Shown in pieces: positions 49,287 through 57,380 of a stretch of DNA of 64,000 nt. Origin of the DNA: Streptococcus parasanguinis (lineage in GTDB: Bacteria > Bacillota > Bacilli > Lactobacillales > Streptococcaceae); contig CAJJKY010000011.1 of NCBI GenBank assembly GCA_905188195.1, forward strand, positions 1-64,000. The letters run 5' to 3'. Position numbers and translations under genes: made by a program. Every line of letters begins with the position of its first letter. The first letter of the stretch is position 1. The notes beneath the pieces are model-generated. The model saw nothing but the letters and a program-made list of their open reading frames with translations, made no database searches and was not told the DNA's origin.

Positions 49287-50990
49287 TTATTTCTTCTTAG
49301 GTGAGTGAACTGCCAAGCCAAGTACATCCGCAAAGGCTTCGTACATCACTTCTGAGAAGGTTGGGTGCCCATGAATGGTCTTGAGCATTTCTTCTACAGT
49401 GATTTCCATCTCAATGATAGTAGAAGCTTCGTTGATCAATTCAGCAGCTGCTGGACCAATGATGTGAACCCCAAGAACTTCACCGTATTTCTTGTCTGCA
49501 ATGACTTTAACGAATCCTTGAGCCGCATCTGATGCAATGGCACGACCATTAGCCGCAAAGTTAAACTTACCGATTTGAACATCATATTTCTCACGAGCTT
49601 GTTCTTCGGTCAAACCAACAGCCGCAACTTCTGGAAGGGTGTAGATAGCTGCAGGTGTCAAATTCAATTTGGCAACAGCATGATTTCCCTTAAGGGCATT
49701 TTCAGCGGCAACTTCACCCATACGGAAGGCAGCATGAGCCAACATCTTAGTACCGTTGATATCACCTGGCGCATAGATACCTGGAACAGACGTTTCCATG
49801 TATTCATTAACCTTGATCCGTCCACGATCCAATTCAAACTCGACTTCACCGATTCCTTCAAGATCTGGAACACGCCCGATTGAAAGAAGGGCTTTGTTGG
49901 CGATGATATCATCTTTTCCTTCAACCTTGATACGGAGTTTGCAATCTTCTTCAATGATTTCTTGCAATTTAGTATCGGTCAAGATGGTCATACCCTTGCG
50001 TTCAAGGATCAAGCGGAGGTTCTTAGATACTTCCGCATCCATAGCTGGAACGATGCGGTCCATCATTTCGATGACTGTTACTTTTGAACCAAAAGTCATG
50101 AAGGCTTGACCAAGTTCAATACCGACAACCCCACCACCGATGATGACAAGGCTTTCTGGTACTTCGTTCATTTCAAGGATGTCGTCACTCGTCATGACAA
50201 GGGATGATTCCATACCTGGAACGTTAATCTTGCTAACTTTTGAACCACCGGCAAGGATGATTTTCTTGGTTTCAAGCAATTCAGAACCGTTGACCAAGAC
50301 ATTCTTATCTTTCGTAATGGTACCGATACCCTTATGAACATCCACTCCGTAGCTACGAAGAAGTCCAGCAACACCACCAACCAAGGTATTTACGACCTTG
50401 TTCTTGGTTTCAAGAACCTTATCCATATCTACTGAGAAACTTGGATTTTCAATGATAATACCACGGTTTGCCGCATGACCAATATTTTCAATGATTTCAG
50501 CGTTGTGGAGGTAAGTCTTAGTTGGGATACATCCGCGGTTCAAGCATGTTCCACCAAGTTCAGATTTCTCAACAAGAGCAACCTTACCACCTAATTGAGC
50601 TGCCTTAATAGCAGATACGTAACCAGCAGGACCCCCACCGATTACTACGATATCATAAGCGTCATCGCTCTTATTGTCATCGTTTGAAGCACTTGCTGCA
50701 GTTGGTGCTGGACTCGTTTCTGGTGCTGCTCCAGCGGTTGGGATGTTTTCCCCTTCTTCACCAAGATAACCGATTACTTCTGTTACAGGAACAGTTTCTC
50801 CATCCCCTTTTAGGATAGCGATCAAGTAACCGTCTTCTTCCGCTTCCAACTCCATGCTGACTTTGTCTGTCATGATTTCAAGGAGCACTTCTCCTTCTTT
50901 TACAAATTCGCCGACTTTTTTATTCCACTGAACGATTTGTCCTTCGGTCATATCTACGCCGGCTTTTGGCATAATTACTTCTAAGGCCAT
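49287..50990 (-). CDS. lpdA: Dihydrolipoamide dehydrogenase with N-terminal lipoyl domain (E3)
   Basis: 567 residues. Residues 1-80 form a lipoyl domain with the modified lysine in IMTDKVSME (Lys43). A Pro/Ala/Ser linker (~84-112) follows. The flavoprotein disulfide reductase part shows GGTCLNRGCIPTK (redox Cys pair), VVIGGGVVGIELGQAF and the active His in HGHPTFSE. E3 reoxidises dihydrolipoamide with NAD+. The lipoyl domain is here and is absent from the E2 encoded upstream. The gap to pdhC is 41 bases. This layout is known from S. pneumoniae. Confidence 0.95.
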   Translation of the reverse strand: MALEVIMPKAGVDMTEGQIVQWNKKVGEFVKEGEVLLEIMTDKVSMELEAEEDGYLIAILKGDGETVPVTEVIGYLGEEGENIPTAGAAPETSPAPTAASASNDDNKSDDAYDIVVIGGGPAGYVSAIKAAQLGGKVALVEKSELGGTCLNRGCIPTKTYLHNAEIIENIGHAANRGIIIENPSFSVDMDKVLETKNKVVNTLVGGVAGLLRSYGVDVHKGIGTITKDKNVLVNGSELLETKKIILAGGSKVSKINVPGMESSLVMTSDDILEMNEVPESLVIIGGGVVGIELGQAFMTFGSKVTVIEMMDRIVPAMDAEVSKNLRLILERKGMTILTDTKLQEIIEEDCKLRIKVEGKDDIIANKALLSIGRVPDLEGIGEVEFELDRGRIKVNEYMETSVPGIYAPGDINGTKMLAHAAFRMGEVAAENALKGNHAVAKLNLTPAAIYTLPEVAAVGLTEEQAREKYDVQIGKFNFAANGRAIASDAAQGFVKVIADKKYGEVLGVHIIGPAAAELINEASTIIEMEITVEEMLKTIHGHPTFSEVMYEAFADVLGLAVHSPKKK

Positions 50991-51031
50991 TTTATTTCCC
51001 TCTTTTTCTTGTTTCTATTCTCTCTCGTTGA

Positions 51032-52075
51032 TTAGACCAACATTGAAATCGGGTCTTCAATCAAGGCTTTCAAGTCTTTCATGAATTTGGCACCAGCCAT
51101 TCCATCGACAACGCGGTGGTCAATGGTCAAGCCCAAGCTCATGATTGGACGAATGACAATTTCACCATTCACAACCACTGTTTTTTCAACCGTTGCGCTA
51201 ACTCCAAGGATAGCAGAGTTTGGTTGGTTGATAATCGGTCCAAATGATTGAACGCCAAACATCCCCAAGTTACTGATGGTAAAAGTTGAGTTTTGCAATT
51301 CACTTGGAGCAAGTTTACCATCCAAGGTACGTCCGATAACATCCTTGAAGGCTACGACCAACTCTGACAAGGTCATCTTTTCAGCATTGTAGACAACTGG
51401 AGTCATGAGTCCATTGTCCATCCCAACTGCCATTGCCAAATTGACATAGTTGTGAGTGATGATGGTTTTGCCATCTTCCGTCAATGACGCATTGATGTAT
51501 GGGTGTTTCATCAAGGTCTTAACAACTGCTAGAGAAAGCAAATCTGTTACAGTGACTTTTTTGCCAGTTGCTTCCATGATTGGATCCAATACTTTCTTAC
51601 GAAGGGCCAACATTTGAGACATATCAACGTCATAGTTCAAAGTAAAGGTTGGTGCTGTCAAGTAAGATTCCACCATCCGTTGAGCGATCACCTTCCGCAT
51701 TGGTGTCATCGGAATCCGCTCAATCTCACCATAAGGTGTCACATTATCTGGAACTTCTTCCACCTTCTCGATTTGAGCCGGTGACTTAATGGTCTCGTTC
51801 TCAATATTTTCAGGAAGGAAAGCAAGGACGTCCTTCTTCATGATCTTGCCACGATGACCAGTTCCTTGGATCTCTTGCCAAGCAATATTGTGTTCTAAAG
51901 CAATTCGTTTTGCAAGTGGTGAAATGCGAACCACATTTGTGTCTTTATAGGTTTCCACGTCTTCTTTGTGGACACGACCGTTTGCGCCTGAACCAGAAAC
52001 ATCATAGAGGTTGATCCCAAGATCATCCGCTAATTTTCTAGCCGCAGGAGTCGCTCTTAGCTTATCATCAGCCAT
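51032..52075 (-). CDS. pdhC: Dihydrolipoamide acetyltransferase (E2) lacking a lipoyl domain
   Basis: 347 residues, shorter than usual E2. The protein starts straight into two peripheral-subunit-binding domains (~6-45 RATPAARKLADDLGINLYD; ~50-88 RISPLAKRIALEHNIAWQE). The acyltransferase core follows and ends with the catalytic IDHRVVDGMAGAKF. No lipoyl domain is present; that function is supplied by E3. E2 is the core of the complex that makes acetyl-CoA from pyruvate (or acts on acetoin, as aco names suggest). GGAGAGG precedes the ATG. Confidence 0.93.
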   Translation of the reverse strand: MADDKLRATPAARKLADDLGINLYDVSGSGANGRVHKEDVETYKDTNVVRISPLAKRIALEHNIAWQEIQGTGHRGKIMKKDVLAFLPENIENETIKSPAQIEKVEEVPDNVTPYGEIERIPMTPMRKVIAQRMVESYLTAPTFTLNYDVDMSQMLALRKKVLDPIMEATGKKVTVTDLLSLAVVKTLMKHPYINASLTEDGKTIITHNYVNLAMAVGMDNGLMTPVVYNAEKMTLSELVVAFKDVIGRTLDGKLAPSELQNSTFTISNLGMFGVQSFGPIINQPNSAILGVSATVEKTVVVNGEIVIRPIMSLGLTIDHRVVDGMAGAKFMKDLKALIEDPISMLV

Positions 52076-52089
52076 GACCTCTCCTATTC

Positions 52090-52270
52090 TATTTATGATG
52101 CAAAGGGCGTTTAAAAGCGACCGAAAAATAGGAAACCGACGCAGACTTCGATGAAGTCAAGGAGATTTATCTTTTTTCCGAGCTTTTAGCCCGTGCTCTA
52201 ATCTAAGATATTAAGGACGCAGAGAACTTTGTACCTAAAAAGATACAAAGTTTCCTCGTCTAATCCAAAT
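52090..52270 (-). other. Structured spacer inside the dehydrogenase operon
   Basis: The 220-base gap between pdhB and pdhC holds two clear hairpins, AACTTTGTA/TACAAAGTT (at about 52225-52252) and GACTTC-GAT-GAAGTC (52144-52158), plus GC-rich arms. There is no U run in the operon direction, so it is not a simple terminator. It may be an intergenic repeat or an mRNA processing or stability element. I recall similar text between genes in Mitis-group genomes. Confidence 0.5.
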
Positions 52271-52275
52271 GATAT

Positions 52276-52295
52276 TACATAATTTATGTTATGTA
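52276..52295 (-). other. Hairpin directly after the pdhB stop codon
   Basis: TACATAA-TTTATG-TTATGTA abuts the stop. Its sequence is shared with the palindrome at 47395 and resembles the terminator at 45045. There is no good U run on the minus strand. Confidence 0.45.
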
Positions 52296-53288
52296 TTATT
52301 CTTTGTTATATGTTTTACGAATAGCATCTTTGATGCTTTCAACTGTTGGAATCATTGCATTTTCAAGGTTTTGTGCGTAAGGCATTGGTACATCTTCCCC
52401 CGCACAACGGCGGATTGGTGCATCCAAGTAATCAAATGCTTCTGATTCAGAAATAATAGCTGAAATTTCACCAATATAGCCACTTGTTTTGTGGGCATCA
52501 TTGACAAGGACTACTTTTCCTGTCTTCTTAACAGAATTAATAATGATCTCTTTATCGAGTGGGACCAAGGTCCGTGGGTCTACTACTTCTACTGAGATGC
52601 CTTCTTCTGCCAATTCTTCAGCAGCTTGCATCACGCGACGAAGCATTTTTCCGTAGGTTACGACAGTGACGTCAGTTCCTTCGCGTTTGATTTCTCCGAC
52701 ACCAAGTGGAGTCGTGTAGTCTGGGTCAACAGGCACTTCACCTTTTTGGTTGAATTCTGATTTATACTCAAGAATGATTACTGGGTTGTTATCGCGAATA
52801 GAAGACTTGAGAAGTCCCTTCATATCCGCTGGAGTTCCAGGAGCAACAACTTTCAAACCAGGAATATGCGTAAACCATGATTCCAAAGATTGGGAGTGTT
52901 GAGCTGCAGATCCAACTCCATTACCAGCAGCACAGCGAATGGTCATCGGTACTTGCCCTTTACCACCAAACATGTAGCGAGTTTTAGCAGCTTGGTTGAC
53001 AATAGCATCCATGGCAATTACTGAGAAATCCATGAAAGTCATATCAACGATTGGGCGAAGTCCGGTCATGGCTGCACCTGCTGCTGCACCTGAAATCGCA
53101 GCCTCAGAAATCGGACAGTCACGGACACGTTCTGGACCGAATTCCTCAAGCATTCCTACTGAAGTTCCGAAGTCTCCACCGAAAACTCCGACATCTTCCC
53201 CCATCAACAATACATTTTCGTCGCGACGCATTTCCTCAGACATAGCAAGGATAATGGTATCGCGGAAAGACATTAATTTAGTTTCCAT
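52296..53288 (-). CDS. pdhB: Pyruvate (or acetoin) dehydrogenase E1 beta subunit
   Basis: 330 residues of the transketolase-like E1 beta family, with LMGEDVGVFGG near the start, FAEAAISGAAAGAAMTG-type text (CPISEAAISGAAAGAAMTG) and the C-terminal VVEVVDPRTLVPLDKE-type segment. With E1 alpha it binds thiamine diphosphate and decarboxylates pyruvate, passing the acetyl group to lipoate. GGGGGAG precedes the ATG. It lies 16 bases after pdhA. Confidence 0.94.
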   Translation of the reverse strand: METKLMSFRDTIILAMSEEMRRDENVLLMGEDVGVFGGDFGTSVGMLEEFGPERVRDCPISEAAISGAAAGAAMTGLRPIVDMTFMDFSVIAMDAIVNQAAKTRYMFGGKGQVPMTIRCAAGNGVGSAAQHSQSLESWFTHIPGLKVVAPGTPADMKGLLKSSIRDNNPVIILEYKSEFNQKGEVPVDPDYTTPLGVGEIKREGTDVTVVTYGKMLRRVMQAAEELAEEGISVEVVDPRTLVPLDKEIIINSVKKTGKVVLVNDAHKTSGYIGEISAIISESEAFDYLDAPIRRCAGEDVPMPYAQNLENAMIPTVESIKDAIRKTYNKE

Positions 53289-53304
53289 AATTCTCTACTC
53301 CCCC

Positions 53305-54276
53305 TTAGTCTGCGTAAATATCTTCGAAAGCTGATTCAAGTGGAGGGAATGGGCTTTCTTCCGCAAATTTCACTGAAGCTTCCACTGCTTCTTTTACTTC
53401 TTCTTGGATCTGATCCAATTCTTCTGCGCTCGCAATCTCATTTTCAAGGAGATACTTGCGAAGGTTTTCGATTGGATCTTTCTTCTTCCACTCTTCTACT
53501 TCTTCACGAGTCCGGTATTTACCAGGGTCAGATGAAGAGTGACCAAGCCAACGATAGGTGACACTTTCAATCAAGACAGGTCCTTTACCAGAGCGAACGT
53601 GTTCAACAGCTTTTTGGAATCCTTCATAGACATCAATAACATTGTTTCCATCAGGAATAAACATTCCAGGAATGCCGTAAGCAGCACTACGCTCGTGGAT
53701 ATGCTGGATATTGGTCATTTTCTTGATATCGGCAGAGATTCCGTAACCGTTATTGATACAGTAGAAAATTACCGGAAGATTCCAAATAGAAGCCATATTC
53801 ACCGCTTCGTGGAAAACACCTTCGTTGGTTGCGCCGTCCCCAAAGAAGCAGACGACAATCTTACCAGTCTTTTTCATTTGTTGTGTAAGGGCAGCACCTA
53901 CTGCAATTCCCATACCACCACCAACGATCCCGTTAGCACCAAGGTTACCAGCATCGAGGTCAGCAATATGCATGGAGCCGCCTTTCCCCTTACAAGTACC
54001 GGTATACTTACCAAGGATTTCTGCCATCATGCCATTCAAATCGATTCCTTTAGCAATGGCTTGTCCGTGACCACGGTGGTTAGATGTCAGCAAATCATCA
54101 TCGTTCAAAGCCAACATCGCGCCAACGTTAGCCGCTTCTTCCCCAACAGAAAAGTGCGTCATTCCTGGCACTTTCCCTTTTTTTACTAACTGTGCAATTT
54201 TTAAGTCCATGCGACGGATTTCTTCCATTTTACGGAACATTTCCAATAAGAGACTTTTATCTAATGTTGCCATCAT
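53305..54276 (-). CDS. pdhA: Pyruvate (or acetoin) dehydrogenase E1 alpha subunit
   Basis: 323 residues. The thiamine diphosphate motif runs from GDGATNEGVFHEA to YCINNGYGIS, and the phosphorylation-loop-like YRWLGHSSSDPGKYR is present. It is the first gene of the pdhA-pdhB-pdhC-lpdA-lplA operon. Two adjacent ATG codons follow AAAGGCG; the second (54273) has the better spacing. A consensus promoter lies 34 bases upstream. Substrate choice between pyruvate and acetoin cannot be settled from sequence; streptococcal genomes use both names. Confidence 0.94.
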   Translation of the reverse strand: MMATLDKSLLLEMFRKMEEIRRMDLKIAQLVKKGKVPGMTHFSVGEEAANVGAMLALNDDDLLTSNHRGHGQAIAKGIDLNGMMAEILGKYTGTCKGKGGSMHIADLDAGNLGANGIVGGGMGIAVGAALTQQMKKTGKIVVCFFGDGATNEGVFHEAVNMASIWNLPVIFYCINNGYGISADIKKMTNIQHIHERSAAYGIPGMFIPDGNNVIDVYEGFQKAVEHVRSGKGPVLIESVTYRWLGHSSSDPGKYRTREEVEEWKKKDPIENLRKYLLENEIASAEELDQIQEEVKEAVEASVKFAEESPFPPLESAFEDIYAD

Positions 54277-54309
54277 TTCGCCTTTCTTAGCATTTATTCA
54301 TTCTCTTTC

Positions 54310-54338
54310 ATTCTAGCCAAAAATGAAAGCACTGTCAA
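54310..54338 (-). promoter_or_regulatory. Promoter of the dehydrogenase operon
   Basis: On the minus strand: TTGACA (54333-54338), a 17-base spacer and TAGAAT (54310-54315). Two copies of TTTCACAAACTT (plus-strand reading, 54356 and 54417) lie upstream, 61 bases apart, and may be regulator sites. Confidence 0.8.
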
Positions 54339-54452
54339 AAAAAATGCTCATATGATTTCACAAACTTTATTCCTTGGAAGGAGGTTTAATAAGCTTTTTA
54401 AAATCCTAATACAATATTTCACAAACTTATCTCTCATGACTTTGCTATACAT

Positions 54453-54486
54453 ATAAAAAAACCGATAGGATCCTATCCTACCGGTC
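54453..54486 (-). terminator. Terminator of the ATP-grasp/esterase operon
   Basis: On the minus strand ACCGGTAGGATA and TCCTATCGGT pair imperfectly and are followed by seven T. Confidence 0.75.
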
Positions 54487-54492
54487 GTTATC

Positions 54493-55659
54493 TTATGATT
54501 GGCGTTGGCCAAAGTCATGAATCATTTGTTCCAATTCTTCACGACTAGGTGTAGTAAGCATATAGAGGTAATCTCCCTGAAGTTCCGCAAAAGCTGCTGG
54601 CATGTCTTTCTTGACACGGAATTGATCATGGTATTTAGCCAAAACTTCTTCCTCTGACAGAGCATAAGCTGCATTGGCACGACGAGAGGTTGCCAAGCAA
54701 TAAAGAGGCTCAAACTCAGAAGCTGGGAAAGGTTCTCCTGCTACAATGGCGGCATAGCCACGGTACAAATCAATCGAGTGAGCGTAGTTGTAGACATCGA
54801 TGGTAAAGCCACCTGCAGGGCGATTATTGTACTCTATCGCAATATAGTCATCCCCATCGCGGAAGAACTCAATGTGGAAGAAACGTTCCTTCATGCCAAA
54901 GGCCTTGACAATCGCTTCCCCGTATTGACGCAATTTTGGATCCATCTCTTTGAGGACATAATAAGAGTTGTCCATCTTGTAGAGCATCAAATCGAGTGGC
55001 GTATAAGCATAGTCAAAAGTCGTTGAGAAGACAATGTTGCCATCGCGATCGACCAGACCATCAAAGGTACAAATCTCGCTAGAAGTGACGAATTTCTCAA
55101 AGAAGTACTCGGTATGGCCATCCCATTCTGCCTTGAAATGGTCCACATCTTCTGGTGTTTCGATCTTGAAGGTCGCTGCTGCTCCTACTCCGTTGTCAGG
55201 TTTGGCAATCAATGGCAACCCAATCTTCTTCACGGCCTTGTCGATGTCTTTTTCTGTTTTAACCACAGCACCCGGAACGACTGGGACTCCAGCCTTCTTG
55301 AAGAGTTTCTTCATTTCGGATTTGAACTTGGTTTTCTTCAGATCTTTTGGCTTAGCCCCGAAGACATTGAATTGCTCCCGAAGCGCCGCATCCAATTCCA
55401 ACCAGTACTCATTATGAGACTCAATGCGATCGATTGGGCCATGTTTATAAAAGAGAAAGGCTACCGCACGCTTCACTTCGTCCAGATTTTCCAAATTTTC
55501 AACACGGAAATATTCTGTTAAGCTGTTGCACAAAGGCTCATCTAACTGTTCATATGGCTCTTGACCAATTCCCAAAACAGTGATCCCTTTATTAGCTAGT
55601 TCGATGGTAAATTGTTGGAAGTTTTGTGGGTAATATGGTGAAATAACGATATAATTCAT
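54493..55659 (-). CDS. ATP-grasp ligase-like protein
   Basis: 388 residues. The ATP-grasp fold shows GLPLIAKPDNGVGAAATFKI (ATP-binding lysine and Gly-rich loop) and IEYNNRPAGGFTIDVYNYA (metal-binding Glu and Asn). The N-terminal part (NYIVISPYYPQNFQQFTIEL) is a pre-ATP-grasp domain. Such enzymes join a carboxylate to an amine through an acyl-phosphate. The acceptor is unknown. AGGGAGGAG precedes the ATG. It is the last gene of a three-gene operon behind two esterases; the combination suggests a small pathway making or turning over an amide- or ester-linked compound. Confidence 0.82.
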   Translation of the reverse strand: MNYIVISPYYPQNFQQFTIELANKGITVLGIGQEPYEQLDEPLCNSLTEYFRVENLENLDEVKRAVAFLFYKHGPIDRIESHNEYWLELDAALREQFNVFGAKPKDLKKTKFKSEMKKLFKKAGVPVVPGAVVKTEKDIDKAVKKIGLPLIAKPDNGVGAAATFKIETPEDVDHFKAEWDGHTEYFFEKFVTSSEICTFDGLVDRDGNIVFSTTFDYAYTPLDLMLYKMDNSYYVLKEMDPKLRQYGEAIVKAFGMKERFFHIEFFRDGDDYIAIEYNNRPAGGFTIDVYNYAHSIDLYRGYAAIVAGEPFPASEFEPLYCLATSRRANAAYALSEEEVLAKYHDQFRVKKDMPAAFAELQGDYLYMLTTPSREELEQMIHDFGQRQS

Positions 55660-55680
55660 TGAGGTCTCCTCCCTTTTTAC

Positions 55681-56421
55681 TTATAGATACATTTGGCCTA
55701 GGAAATAAGGCATTTGTTTGCGCCACCATTCCCAATCGTGGGCTACATCATGTCCCCATTCAGCGAACCATGCAGGAATATTTTTGTGATCAAAGGCTTC
55801 TTTCAGTTTGTAGAAAGATGGAAGCCCGTCTTGTTCCCAAGCCCCTAAACCAGTACAAACAACAATTTCAGCCTGACGGTAACGATCGATAAACCAGCCA
55901 TCATTTTGGTTCCAAATATAATCAGATGGCGAGTTTTGATAAATGGCTTCATCTCCACCAAAATCACCAACAAAGAAACGAGCGTCATAGACTCCACTCA
56001 AGGCAATCACTTTGTTAAAGACATCTGGATGTTGCAAGAAGAAATTAAGCGCGTGGTAGGCTCCCATAGAGCAACCAGTTGTCATCATCGGATCAAACCA
56101 GCCTGTTTTGTGCTTGATGAAAGGAATAGCTTCTTCAATCACATAGCGCTCGTAAGCACGGTGCATCTCTGCTCGATCATGAGGATTTTTCCAATCACAA
56201 AGCCAGCTTTCACTATCAACACTCGAAAGGGTGAAGAATTGAACCCGTCCTTCTTCGATAAACTGAGCACAAGCATCAATCATACCAAAGTCATAGTACT
56301 CGTTATGGCTTCCACCTGATGAAGCGAAGACCACAACAGGAATACCAGCATGTCCATAGCGGTTCAGATACATTTCACGGTTGAGTTGGCCACTCCAGTG
56401 GCTTAAATGTTCAATATTCAT
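55681..56421 (-). CDS. Putative esterase, second of the operon
   Basis: 246 residues of the esterase D-like alpha/beta hydrolase family. The nucleophile elbow is TTGCSMGAYHALNF and the late WGHDVAHDWEWWR contains the probable catalytic His. There is no signal peptide. The substrate is unknown. AAAGGAAAG-type sequence precedes the ATG. It lies 21 bases before the ATP-grasp gene and 38 bases after the first esterase. Confidence 0.82.
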   Translation of the reverse strand: MNIEHLSHWSGQLNREMYLNRYGHAGIPVVVFASSGGSHNEYYDFGMIDACAQFIEEGRVQFFTLSSVDSESWLCDWKNPHDRAEMHRAYERYVIEEAIPFIKHKTGWFDPMMTTGCSMGAYHALNFFLQHPDVFNKVIALSGVYDARFFVGDFGGDEAIYQNSPSDYIWNQNDGWFIDRYRQAEIVVCTGLGAWEQDGLPSFYKLKEAFDHKNIPAWFAEWGHDVAHDWEWWRKQMPYFLGQMYL

Positions 56422-56459
56422 AAGTTTCCTCTTTCCTTTATTTCTTTATTTACAGTCTA

Positions 56460-57287
56460 TTAATCCCAATTTTCTGCCAAAAAACGAAGGCATTCTGGTA
56501 AATGTTCAGCCCAAGCTTCTTCATGGTGAATAGCACCGGATTGAATCCGAATGGCAATATGATTGAGATCGACTCCTTGTTGAATGACATCGTGATAGTA
56601 ACGAAGGGATGAGTCAATATAGGCTTGCTTGATATTCCCCGCCATCAGCGTTTTATCTGTATCATCCGCCTCTTCAGTCCCCACATAGATGTAGATCCGT
56701 TGATCTGCATATAGATTCTTGCGCTCGATATAGCGGTCAAAGGCCTCTTGGTGCAACCAGTTAGCAGAGGAGAAGACTCCCAGACAACCAATTTGGTCTT
56801 GGTACTCTAAGCCCAAGAATTGGGTAATATTCCCACCCAAGGAAGATCCAATCATGGCCGTATGTTCTCGATCAGCAAGAGTCCGGTATTCTTGGTCGAT
56901 AAAAGGTTTCACCACCTCCATGACAAATTCGCCGTACTCAACTCCCTTGCCACCAAATTGCATGCCAGGAATATTGGATTCCTTGTACTTCCAGGCAGAG
57001 TATTCATTCATGCGTTGGAAACCATCATTATCGATCGCAACAACAATCATGCGACTAATATCGGGATTCCGCTTAATAGCTGGAATAACTTTCCAGGAAT
57101 GACCCGCATAAGCTTCCTTGCTGTACAAAACGTTTTGCCCATCGTGAAAATAAACCACAGGGTAACGTCTATCAGTATCCGTTTCATAATTCTTAGGTAA
57201 TAAGACTCGCACACGACGGAGTTTTCCGGTATAAGGCACTTTCAACTCGTGTGTCTTCATATCTAAATAAAAATAGGATTTGTTCAT
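56460..57287 (-). CDS. Putative esterase, first of the operon (enterochelin-esterase-like fold)
   Basis: 275 residues. The nucleophile elbow is MIGSSLGGNITQFL; YPVVYFHDGQNVLYSKEAY near the start is typical of the putative-esterase family that includes enterochelin esterases and S-formylglutathione hydrolase. The probable His is in SGAIHHEEAW. It is cytoplasmic. It is the first gene of the operon, with an extended -10 (TGG-TATAAT) at 57322-57330 and a short leader. Confidence 0.82.
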   Translation of the reverse strand: MNKSYFYLDMKTHELKVPYTGKLRRVRVLLPKNYETDTDRRYPVVYFHDGQNVLYSKEAYAGHSWKVIPAIKRNPDISRMIVVAIDNDGFQRMNEYSAWKYKESNIPGMQFGGKGVEYGEFVMEVVKPFIDQEYRTLADREHTAMIGSSLGGNITQFLGLEYQDQIGCLGVFSSANWLHQEAFDRYIERKNLYADQRIYIYVGTEEADDTDKTLMAGNIKQAYIDSSLRYYHDVIQQGVDLNHIAIRIQSGAIHHEEAWAEHLPECLRFLAENWD

Positions 57288-57321
57288 TGTCAGAAAACTC
57301 TCTATATTCTAAATTTTATTC

Positions 57322-57330
57322 ATTATACCA
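57322..57330 (-). promoter_or_regulatory. Extended -10 of the esterase/ATP-grasp operon
   Basis: On the minus strand TGG-TATAAT lies about 35 bases before the first esterase ATG. A -35 box is not obvious. Confidence 0.6.
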
Positions 57331-57340
57331 TTTTTAGAAG

Positions 57341-57369
57341 AAAAAGTCTGGATTTTCTCCAAACTTTTT
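57341..57369 (-). terminator. Terminator of trmFO
   Basis: AAAAAGT-C-TGGA pairs with TCCA-A-ACTTTTT, with A/T flanks, 12 bases past the trmFO stop. Confidence 0.75.
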
Positions 57370-57380
57370 CCTTTCTTGAG

